Origin: Candidatus Aenigmatarchaeota archaeon
Lineage (GTDB): Archaea; Aenigmatarchaeota; Aenigmatarchaeia; DAOWOJ01
Assembly (NCBI GenBank): GCA_030642125.1
Contig: DAOWOJ010000012.1
Span: 1 to 9,741, forward strand
DNA length: 9,741 bases
Reading direction: 5' to 3'
In this document: piece after piece, positions 1 through 5,317 of the stretch
How the letters are laid out: the number at the start of each line of letters is the position of its first letter
How positions within the stretch are numbered: position 1 is the stretch's first letter
The notes under the pieces: model-generated
Told to the model about the DNA's origin: nothing
The model's database searches: none
The model's input: the letters and a program-made list of their open reading frames with translations, nothing else
Made by a program: the position numbers and the translations under genes

Positions 1-1
1 A

Positions 2-103
2 ACCGAAAATATACGTGAAAAAATAAAAATGAAAAATAAAATTCGGAAGGACTTTATGAATATATGGTTTTATTTAAGGGTGCCATTGGACTGTAGAGGG
101 TAA
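2..103 (+). CDS. Possible C-terminal tail of a gene cut by the left edge
   Basis: A reading frame is open from base 2 to a TAA at 101-103, giving 33 codons rich in Lys, Ile and Arg and ending in ...VPLDCRG. An internal ATG lies at 29-31, but no TATTTTTGT motif precedes it, so it is unlikely to be a gene start of its own. If real, this is the end of a gene lying to the left. A 33-codon open frame can arise by chance in AT-rich DNA and the fragment shows no recognisable domain, so this is a weak call. Confidence 0.25.
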   Translation, partial: TENIREKIKMKNKIRKDFMNIWFYLRVPLDCRG

Positions 104-172
104 GGGGTATAAGATAATGAAATAATAATATGGATAATATGAGTTGGGTGCGAAATATAAGGAAAGGGGGGA
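104..172. other. G-rich, C-poor leader region
   Basis: This noncoding stretch is very rich in purines on the plus strand. It has several G runs, including six G in a row near 166-171, and almost no C. That composition differs from the A/T-rich, roughly balanced spacers elsewhere in the window. It could be an untranslated or terminal region, or a regulatory sequence. No gene, tRNA or strong hairpin is visible in it. Confidence 0.35.
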
Positions 173-181
173 TATTTTTGT
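173..181 (+). promoter_or_regulatory. Start-proximal TATTTTTGT motif, coiled-coil gene
   Basis: This is an exact TATTTTTGT, three bases before the ATG at 185. It shows that the gene starts at 185 and not at the in-frame TTG at 182, which lies directly after the motif. Confidence 0.75.
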
Positions 182-184
182 TTG

Positions 185-541
185 ATGAATATCAAGTACG
201 TTATTGATAACTCAATACTACCTAAATCAAAAGGGTATTGTCCAATGAGTCCAAAAATTCTTTATGTTAAGCAGTATGACAGTACAGCAGATCTTGTGTC
301 TGCTATTGCAACTGAAAAATACAATACTTATGAAGAGACTATTGATACTCTTAAAAGAAAGATAAGAGGGATTCAAAATGATTATATCAAATTAGAGAAT
401 ACGAATGATAAATTAACAATGGCTAAAAATGAAATGGCAACAGTTATGAAAGGATTACGTATGGAGAATAAACAGTTTCATTTAGTTATTGATGAACTTA
501 AAACACTATTTCCCAATAGATCAGAATCAATATTCAAATGA
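185..541 (+). CDS. Small coiled-coil protein of unknown function (118 aa)
   Basis: The protein is not recognised. The first 40 or so residues contain a Cys-Pro-Met-Ser-Pro stretch and look non-helical. Residues of about 46-108 are a charged, heptad-like helical region rich in Lys, Glu, Leu and Met with no proline until near the end, which suggests a coiled coil and therefore oligomerisation. There is no signal peptide or membrane segment. The start is placed at the ATG at 185, three bases after an exact promoter motif; a TTG one codon earlier is possible but unlikely. The gene ends in TGA, whereas most genes here end in TAA. It is followed after 17 bases by the motif of the kinase-like gene. 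A structural or scaffold role is possible but unproven. Confidence 0.75.
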   Translation: MNIKYVIDNSILPKSKGYCPMSPKILYVKQYDSTADLVSAIATEKYNTYEETIDTLKRKIRGIQNDYIKLENTNDKLTMAKNEMATVMKGLRMENKQFHLVIDELKTLFPNRSESIFK

Positions 542-558
542 ATAAATTAGTTTCATTA

Positions 559-567
559 TATTTTTGT
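559..567 (+). promoter_or_regulatory. Start-proximal TATTTTTGT motif, kinase-like gene
   Basis: This is an exact TATTTTTGT, nine bases before the ATG at 577 and 17 bases after the stop of the preceding gene. Confidence 0.75.
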
Positions 568-576
568 TTCCATTAA

Positions 577-1194
577 ATGAATTCACTTTTAAAGGAAAAA
601 ATAAATGAAATAATACAATTTAATTCATTAAAGAATTTAATTGTAATTGGATGCCCATGTTCAGGAAAAACAACATTAGTTGAAATGTTAAAGGAATCTA
701 AAATATATCCATTGAATATTATGGAATCAGTAATGGAATATATTACAAAAAATGAATTTGATATGATTAAAAGAGGTTATGAGTTTGAAGGTTCAACTGT
801 TGGTGATATGGCCCATTTAGCAGCTTCATTTTCTATATTATTAACTCAAATGGGTAAATTTGAAAAATTTAATGAAGATTGTATTTTTGATGGAGGAATA
901 ATTCAATCATTTATATTTTCTGAGATTTATAAGGATAGATTAAGTCTAAATGCAATATCTGAATACCCTCAAAAGTTTTTAGATTGTTTCTTTGATAGTT
1001 ATACAATAATTTTTATTGATATTTCAAAAAGTAGATTAAGAGAAAATTATAAGAAAAGAATGGAAGATGGGTTGGTTAAAGATATGCATTTTACTCATTT
1101 AATAGCTCAGAGTCTAAGAGTATCGTTTAAAGATTACTATATTGAAAATTTATTGGGTAGGGTAATATCTTTGAATGATAAATATTTCGAATAA
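577..1194 (+). CDS. P-loop nucleotide-kinase-like protein (205 aa)
   Basis: This is a predicted P-loop NTPase of the nucleoside/nucleotide kinase type. A hydrophobic strand (NLIVI, residues 20-24) leads into a Walker A loop GCPCSGKT at residues 25-32. A hydrophobic strand ending in FDGG at about 104-107 sits where small kinases carry their substrate- or Mg-binding acidic residue. A second strand (TIIFIDIS, 143-150) is followed by arginines at 153, 155 and 161, which resemble a lid region. The length of about 200 residues fits deoxynucleoside, thymidylate and adenylate-kinase-like proteins. Such enzymes are used by DNA viruses to enlarge nucleotide pools, but the substrate here cannot be read from the sequence and a polynucleotide-kinase role is also possible. 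The start is fixed by the motif at 559-567. The last 58 bases overlap, tail to tail, the minus-strand gene that follows. Confidence 0.7.
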   Translation: MNSLLKEKINEIIQFNSLKNLIVIGCPCSGKTTLVEMLKESKIYPLNIMESVMEYITKNEFDMIKRGYEFEGSTVGDMAHLAASFSILLTQMGKFEKFNEDCIFDGGIIQSFIFSEIYKDRLSLNAISEYPQKFLDCFFDSYTIIFIDISKSRLRENYKKRMEDGLVKDMHFTHLIAQSLRVSFKDYYIENLLGRVISLNDKYFE

Positions 1195-1706
1195 AATGGA
1201 TATATGAATTTATTGGTTTTATTGATTTTATTAATTGGTTTTATCAATTTCTTTAAATTGGTTTTAGTGATAGTAATTAATATATTATTAATAGTGTGTT
1301 GAAATATAGATAATAATGGGTTATTTATAAGCTTATTAGTAATATCATATTTTTTATCAGATAAAAAGAAGAAAGCTTTTAATTTTTTGTCATTTTTGCA
1401 TTCTTTAGTGAAAGGCTTAATTAAAGGTATTCTTTTTTCTATTATTTCTAGTAACTTAATTAAACCAGAATATAGTTTATTTGGCCCATTTAATTTTCCT
1501 GTTATATTACTAATAACACTATTTTTAATAAATAATGCTTCTTCTTTTTTCATTGTTGATTTAATGATTTTAGGATCAATACTATAATTAATATCAAATG
1601 CTGCTTCTTTTAAATAACTAATAATGTCTAATAAACACTCTTGAATATTGGCTATATCATTTTTAATAATTCCACTATTTGGAGGGTTTCTTTTTGATTT
1701 ATTCAT
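1137..1706 (-). CDS. Unknown basic Lys/Ile/Asn-rich protein (189 aa)
   Basis: The protein is not recognised. It is basic and probably mostly helical, with many Lys, Ile and Asn residues. A hydrophobic Ile/Leu-rich part near residues 125-150 may be buried rather than membrane-spanning. The frame could begin four codons earlier at 1718, but that ATG lies inside the sequence ATGATTTTTGTAATG, which contains the promoter motif. The natural start is therefore the second ATG (minus strand, 1706). The gene ends in TAG followed at once by TAA. Its last 58 bases overlap the end of the kinase-like gene on the other strand. A real gene is supported by its length, by its own promoter motif, and by the lack of any comparable plus-strand gene here; a plus-strand frame at 1387-1587 has no early ATG. 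Confidence 0.65.
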   Translation of the reverse strand: MNKSKRNPPNSGIIKNDIANIQECLLDIISYLKEAAFDINYSIDPKIIKSTMKKEEALFIKNSVISNITGKLNGPNKLYSGLIKLLEIIEKRIPLIKPFTKECKNDKKLKAFFFLSDKKYDITNKLINNPLLSIFQHTINNILITITKTNLKKLIKPINKINKTNKFIYPFYSKYLSFKDITLPNKFSI

Positions 1707-1707
1707 T

Positions 1708-1716
1708 ACAAAAATC
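1708..1716 (-). promoter_or_regulatory. Start-proximal GATTTTTGT motif, minus strand
   Basis: On the minus strand this reads GATTTTTGT, one base before the ATG at 1706. The motif itself lies within an upstream in-frame ATG context, so it decides which Met is the start. It lies back to back with the motif of the ATPase gene, 18 bases away. Confidence 0.65.
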
Positions 1717-1734
1717 ATTGAATAATTTATATTG

Positions 1735-1743
1735 TATTTTTGT
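1735..1743 (+). promoter_or_regulatory. Start-proximal TATTTTTGT motif, packaging ATPase
   Basis: This is an exact TATTTTTGT, three bases before the ATG at 1747. With the opposite motif at 1708-1716 it forms a compact bidirectional promoter. Confidence 0.75.
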
Positions 1744-1746
1744 ATA

Positions 1747-2520
1747 ATGTCTAAAATTCGATTAAAACAATTTAATATTATGAAATATAAAGATCGTTTT
1801 ATTGATGATAATAGAAGAACTGGGAATCAGAGTGGGTTAAGAATGATTGTATTTGGTAATTCAGAATCTGGAAAAACAAATACTATTGTCTTTTTTATGG
1901 CTAAAATAGTTGATTTATTTGATTCGATATTATGTTTATGTTGTAGTGAATATGAAAAATATAATGGATTGCAAAAAAAGAATAATAGTATTAAAATATA
2001 TTCAAGAATTGGAAATAGAGATATTTCAACCAATAGAGTATGTAATTATTTCTTGAGAGATTATAATACTATTATTAATAATATTAAAAGAAGAAAAGAA
2101 AAAACACATGGATATATTCCAAAAAAGAGATTAGTTATTATTGAAGATGCAATGGGATTAATGAAGCGAAATGCAGGTTTTCATGACGAAGTAGTTAATA
2201 TGTTTGTAAATGATAGAAAAGAAGGATTTAGCTTTATTTTTACTGATCAAGTATTTACTGGAGGAGGAATTTATGAAATAAGAGAGAATATTAATATGGT
2301 TATATTAACTCAAAATATGGGAGATCATTATATTAAGTTATTTAGAGAGAATTTCTGTCCTATGTTGAATTTAAGAACATTTAAACGATTAATTTATACT
2401 TATTTGCATAATTATCAACAATTAGTTATTGATATTAAGAAAATAAAGAAAGATCCATTAAATTTAATGGGAGGATTGTTTATATTAAAATGTCCACTAA
2501 TTAAAATTAAGTATAAATAA
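1747..2520 (+). CDS. Viral DNA-packaging ATPase, A32/FtsK-HerA type (257 aa)
   Basis: The predicted role is the motor that pumps viral DNA into a preformed capsid. The Walker A loop is GNSESGKT (residues 37-44), preceded by the strand MIVF. The Walker B strand is LVIIED (129-134), whose final Glu-Asp pair would bind Mg and activate water. A later block, NDRKEGFSFIFTDQ (155-168), matches the position of the Arg and the strand ending in Gln that act as sensor elements in A32-like ATPases. The length of about 257 residues is usual for packaging ATPases of double-jelly-roll viruses, polintons and virophages. A TTG-initiated extension to 1732 is possible but runs through the promoter motif, so the ATG at 1747 is chosen. 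Presence beside probable capsid genes fits a morphogenesis module. Confidence 0.85.
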   Translation: MSKIRLKQFNIMKYKDRFIDDNRRTGNQSGLRMIVFGNSESGKTNTIVFFMAKIVDLFDSILCLCCSEYEKYNGLQKKNNSIKIYSRIGNRDISTNRVCNYFLRDYNTIINNIKRRKEKTHGYIPKKRLVIIEDAMGLMKRNAGFHDEVVNMFVNDRKEGFSFIFTDQVFTGGGIYEIRENINMVILTQNMGDHYIKLFRENFCPMLNLRTFKRLIYTYLHNYQQLVIDIKKIKKDPLNLMGGLFILKCPLIKIKYK

Positions 2521-2542
2521 ATTATTAATATTATGCTTTATT

Positions 2543-2551
2543 AATTTTTGT
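2543..2551 (+). promoter_or_regulatory. Start-proximal AATTTTTGT motif, small acidic gene
   Basis: This reads AATTTTTGT, ten bases before the ATG at 2562, the longest spacing in the window. The first base is A instead of T. Confidence 0.65.
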
Positions 2552-2561
2552 CTAATTATTG

Positions 2562-2846
2562 ATGGGTAAAAAATATATGTCATTTTATGCAAAAAATGGA
2601 AAGAAAATAGGTAAGCTTGCTATATATGATGAAAAAAATTTTGATAGTGATGAAGAAGATAGATATGCTGAAGAAGATGATTATATTGAAGAAGATTATA
2701 TTGAAGATGATATTGATGAAAATGATAAATTAGATAAATTATTTCCATTTAAAATAGTAAATAAAGAGCCAATACAACATCCAATGCAACAACCAATTGT
2801 TCAAAAACAACCAGTAAAAATTGATAATTATGGTGGTTTATTTTAA
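2562..2846 (+). CDS. Small acidic protein of unknown function (94 aa)
   Basis: The protein is not recognised. It has a Lys-rich N-terminus (about residues 1-22), a strongly acidic middle (about 26-54, largely Asp, Glu and Tyr) and a Gln/Pro-rich tail containing QHPMQQP and ending in NYGGLF. It looks largely disordered, with no membrane segment. The ATG at 2562 follows the motif; a TTG one codon earlier is less likely. Its TAA ends at 2846 and the minus-strand acidic gene ends at 2847, so the two stop codons abut with no spacer. An adaptor or a partner of the Lys-rich protein is conceivable, but nothing in the sequence proves it. Confidence 0.7.
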   Translation: MGKKYMSFYAKNGKKIGKLAIYDEKNFDSDEEDRYAEEDDYIEEDYIEDDIDENDKLDKLFPFKIVNKEPIQHPMQQPIVQKQPVKIDNYGGLF

Positions 2847-3977
2847 TTATTCTTGTACGAATCCTGCATCATCACTAGGTTCAAAATCAATATTTTCGTA
2901 TTCATTTCCATATATATGTTGATCAAAAAATTGAGCAGGAGGAAAAGCATCAATTTCAATTTCAACATCATCGTAATCTTCTCCAAAAATTTGTATTGGT
3001 GGTGGAATGTTAGCTTCTAATATATCTCCAGGAAGTGCAACTTTATGATTATATCGTAAATGATTAATAACATTTTTCTTAAAATTTTTTTTATTTTCGT
3101 ATGTTGTATTGTATATATTAACATTTTCTGTTAAATATGCTTCTAAATTTGGTATATGTTGATATTTTTTAACATTCGGGTATTCTGAAGTAATATATCT
3201 CATTATATCAAGTTCATGCAAAGGAGTACTTGTTGGGTTTTTATTATATATATTTTTATTATCAATTAATTCTTTAACTTTTTCATGAACATTATTATGA
3301 CTAATATTATTCATAATAAAATTATTTGGATAATCTATTTTTCCGATTTGTCCGCGATATCTACGAAATGTATTTACTATTTCTTTTTTAAGTATAATTT
3401 CGTATGGATTAATTCCAAGATCATCAATATTTTTATCTATATCTGTATCTTTATTTGTTAATTCAGCATCATATGCTGCTTCTAATTCTTCATCAATATC
3501 AATATTTTCAACAACATTACCAATAATATTCTCAACAATATTAGCAACAACATTAACTTGAGGATTATCTTCAATAATAATATCTTCATCAGCAACAATA
3601 ACATCAGCTTGAGGATTATCTTCATCTTCAGTACTTAAATCAAAAATAAGTTCATCATCTGAATCACCAACAACATCAACAGCTTGGGGGTTGTCTTCAT
3701 CACTACTTAAATCAAAAATAATTTCATCTTCGTCACCTACATCTTCATCTACATTTTCAACATCTAAATCAAGAATAATATCATCATCTGAATCATCGTC
3801 TGAATCACTTACATCTATTTCAGCAAGCCAATCAGGAAGAGGAATATATTTATCTTCTTCTTCACTACCTAAATCAACACTAATTTCACCTTCGTCATCT
3901 GATTCATCATCTGACCCACCATCTGAACCACTATCTGAATCTGAGTCAATAATTTCAATTTGTTCTACTTCGGCACC
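2847..3977 (-). CDS. Large acidic repeat protein without a visible ATG (376 codons)
   Basis: One minus-strand frame is open from GGT at 3975-3977 to TAA at 2847-2849. Counting codons from both ends gives the same frame, with no stop inside and no frameshift. The first in-frame ATG is at 3314, which would leave 221 upstream codons untranslated. The upstream part is clearly protein-like: an Asp/Ser/Gly/Glu region (residues 12-30), then IIFDLS and DNPQ repeats (about 66-141), then a more ordinary region leading into the part after 3314. The C-terminal part has Pro motifs (PPPIQ, FPPAQ) and ends acidic. No promoter motif lies before 3314, but two near-copies lie just before 3977, so expression from about 3977 is favoured. 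The start could be non-AUG, lost by mutation or misassembly, or supplied by splicing. The function is unknown. The acidic Ser-rich part contains SDDE-type sites that casein kinase 2 often phosphorylates. Confidence 0.65.
   Translation of the reverse strand, partial: GAEVEQIEIIDSDSDSGSDGGSDDESDDEGEISVDLGSEEEDKYIPLPDWLAEIDVSDSDDDSDDDIILDLDVENVDEDVGDEDEIIFDLSSDEDNPQAVDVVGDSDDELIFDLSTEDEDNPQADVIVADEDIIIEDNPQVNVVANIVENIIGNVVENIDIDEELEAAYDAELTNKDTDIDKNIDDLGINPYEIILKKEIVNTFRRYRGQIGKIDYPNNFIMNNISHNNVHEKVKELIDNKNIYNKNPTSTPLHELDIMRYITSEYPNVKKYQHIPNLEAYLTENVNIYNTTYENKKNFKKNVINHLRYNHKVALPGDILEANIPPPIQIFGEDYDDVEIEIDAFPPAQFFDQHIYGNEYENIDFEPSDDAGFVQE
3555..3725 (-). repeat. Degenerate acidic repeats within the 376-codon gene
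   Basis: The encoded protein repeats a unit containing (D/E)(I/L)IFDLS and (E)DNPQ. DNPQ occurs three times (residues 95-98, 120-123 and 137-140) and the IFDL element twice 24 residues apart (85-90 and 109-114), with a weaker DIILDL at 66-71. At the DNA level this appears as repeated TTATCTTCATC-like blocks. The units have diverged, so the repeat is not a recent perfect duplication. Confidence 0.6.
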
Positions 3978-3983
3978 CTACTA

Positions 3984-4001
3984 ATAAAAATAATAAAAAT
4001 A
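3984..4001 (-). promoter_or_regulatory. Two tandem altered copies of the start motif, TATTTTTAT
   Basis: On the minus strand, TATTTTTAT occurs twice back to back (3993-4001 and 3984-3992). Each copy differs from TATTTTTGT only by A for G at position 8. The second copy ends six bases before the first codon of the acidic gene, the same spacing seen for other genes. It is followed by TAGTAG where an ATG would be expected. This may be a weaker or differently timed promoter, a decayed one, or a T-rich tract before a splice acceptor. Confidence 0.4.
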
Positions 4002-4005
4002 TATA

Positions 4006-5235
4006 TTATACTCTTGCTAATGCAATATATCTCATAGCATCTTGTCTGCTCCAACCTAACTGTGGAATAAGTTCTTTTATTTTTTCATCTGCCATTGCTT
4101 TGACCATGGCATTAACAGGTATTGGATCTATTGCGGGTATAATATTAGGAGCCTCCCCATGCTGAGCTATTCCAGGATGCTCTACTACACCTACACGTGC
4201 AGCCAATAAACGTGTGTGAGCTACATCTAAAGGATTTAACATTAATTGTAATTCAGCTGGTGTAACAGCAACTCCTGTTTTTCTATATAATTGCCTAACC
4301 TCTCCTACTTTTCTAAATTCTGTTCCTAATATATGTTCATCATATCCAACTCTTTCATATATTTGATTACATAATGATTTCCATTCATTAGGATATGGAG
4401 TATTTACCATCATTATTTTATTAAAGAATGTTTTTGATATTATACCATTAGGAATAGTAATTTTAAGATCTTGTGGAGGATTATTTAAAGTATCTATAAA
4501 ATTAACAATAACATATCCAGCATTACTTGTACTTCCTTTTATAGGATATAAATCTCCTTTATCATATACTAATGCATTAATATCCCACCTTTCTACTTTT
4601 TGAACTTGATTTCCAGTTCCTAATACTGTTTTTTGAACATCTGCAAATTGAAATGATTTAATAAATCTTTCATGAATTTGCCAATCATATGATGGATTAT
4701 ATTTTAACCAATCTACTAAATGTCTAAATATTGCATTACCATATCCAAATAAATCACGCATGTCTGTTTCTTGCATAAATTTACGTTTTATTAAATGCCC
4801 AATTACAAACCAGCATCTAATATATAACATCATAAGTTCAGGTATTTGTTTCAATCTTTCAAAAAAAGAGATATGTCCTGTTGTAATAGGTAATACAGTA
4901 TTAACTGCGCCTGTTATATTTCCTTCATTAATTATTAAATTATTCATTTGAATAAGATTTAAAGTTGGATTCTGCGCAGCTATTGTAGGAATTTTATTAA
5001 GAATTCCACAAGTTAATTTAAGAGTCTTTTGTAATACTTCTATATTTCTCCCATTTTCAAATAAATCGGGAGTTAAAGCATAATAACCAGTTAAACTTCC
5101 ATTAAATAAATTAATTAATCTTATAAATTTTGCTTCAATATTTGTTTCAAATTTTAATAATTGAGCACTATAATCAGTTTTTTCCATATTAACATTTTTT
5201 TCATGTAAAGTTTGGGCTTTTTGTGTACCAAGCAT
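4006..5235 (-). CDS. Unknown structural-module protein (409 aa)
   Basis: No confident family match. The start ATG lies four bases after an exact minus-strand TATTTTTGT, so the N-terminus is well supported. The N-terminal half is helix-like (LQKTLKLTCGILNKIP, then a Leu/Met/Ile-rich stretch near residues 135-155 that is hydrophobic but probably not membrane-spanning). A middle region with more beta character (ITIPNGIISKTFF) follows. The last 30 or so residues contain KELIPQLGWSRQDAMRYIAL, which resembles the helix-loop-helix pattern of UBA domains; this is weak similarity by eye. The codons of the last third use more G and C than neighbouring genes. It is divergent from the probable major capsid gene and has its own motif. 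A capsid-associated or assembly role is an inference from position only. Confidence 0.75.
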   Translation of the reverse strand: MLGTQKAQTLHEKNVNMEKTDYSAQLLKFETNIEAKFIRLINLFNGSLTGYYALTPDLFENGRNIEVLQKTLKLTCGILNKIPTIAAQNPTLNLIQMNNLIINEGNITGAVNTVLPITTGHISFFERLKQIPELMMLYIRCWFVIGHLIKRKFMQETDMRDLFGYGNAIFRHLVDWLKYNPSYDWQIHERFIKSFQFADVQKTVLGTGNQVQKVERWDINALVYDKGDLYPIKGSTSNAGYVIVNFIDTLNNPPQDLKITIPNGIISKTFFNKIMMVNTPYPNEWKSLCNQIYERVGYDEHILGTEFRKVGEVRQLYRKTGVAVTPAELQLMLNPLDVAHTRLLAARVGVVEHPGIAQHGEAPNIIPAIDPIPVNAMVKAMADEKIKELIPQLGWSRQDAMRYIALARV

Positions 5236-5239
5236 TATA

Positions 5240-5248
5240 ACAAAAATA
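5240..5248 (-). promoter_or_regulatory. Start-proximal TATTTTTGT motif, minus strand
   Basis: The minus strand reads an exact TATTTTTGT, four bases (TATA) before the ATG of the 409-residue protein. It faces away from the motif of the capsid gene at 5306-5314. The 57 bases between the two are almost pure A/T with an ATA-repeat tract. Confidence 0.75.
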
Positions 5249-5305
5249 TTATGAAATAATAATTCTAATTAATATATAATAATTTATAATAATAATAATT
5301 GAATA

Positions 5306-5314
5306 TATTTTTGT
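5306..5314 (+). promoter_or_regulatory. Start-proximal TATTTTTGT motif, major capsid gene
   Basis: This is an exact TATTTTTGT, three bases (CTA) before the ATG at 5318. Confidence 0.75.
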
Positions 5315-5317
5315 CTA

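Noticed and set aside
3..46. Hairpin formed by CCGAA (3-7) and TTCGG (42-46)
   Set aside because: The stem is only five base pairs with a 34-base loop, which is likely by chance.
1387..1587. Plus-strand 66-codon frame after a TTTTTTGT sequence
   Set aside because: It opens with TTG and has no early ATG. It lies opposite the minus-strand 189-residue gene, which has its own motif and proper start.
3978..3983. TAG reassigned to an amino acid, which would extend the acidic gene upstream
   Set aside because: Two other genes end in TAG (8035-8037 and the minus-strand gene at 1137-1139, where TAA follows at once). Upstream of TAGTAG the frame gives only Tyr/Phe-rich translation of the spacer.
3691..3984. 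Plus-strand Ser/Pro-rich 97-codon frame
   Set aside because: It is the mirror of the acidic Asp/Ser codons on the minus strand; TCATCT-type repeats read as Ser in this frame. It has no ATG at its start and no motif.
3977..4006. Frameshift fusion of the 409-residue gene with the acidic gene
   Set aside because: The frames differ, a TAA ends the first gene, and two TAG codons precede the second in its own frame, so one slip could not join them.
4760..4951. Plus-strand 63-codon frame
   Set aside because: It lies wholly opposite the 409-residue gene and has no motif before it.
5311..5317. TCTA late promoter of CroV/mavirus type
   Set aside because: TCTA follows TTTTTG only at the capsid gene and at 2562. 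The other starts lack it, so it is not the shared signal.
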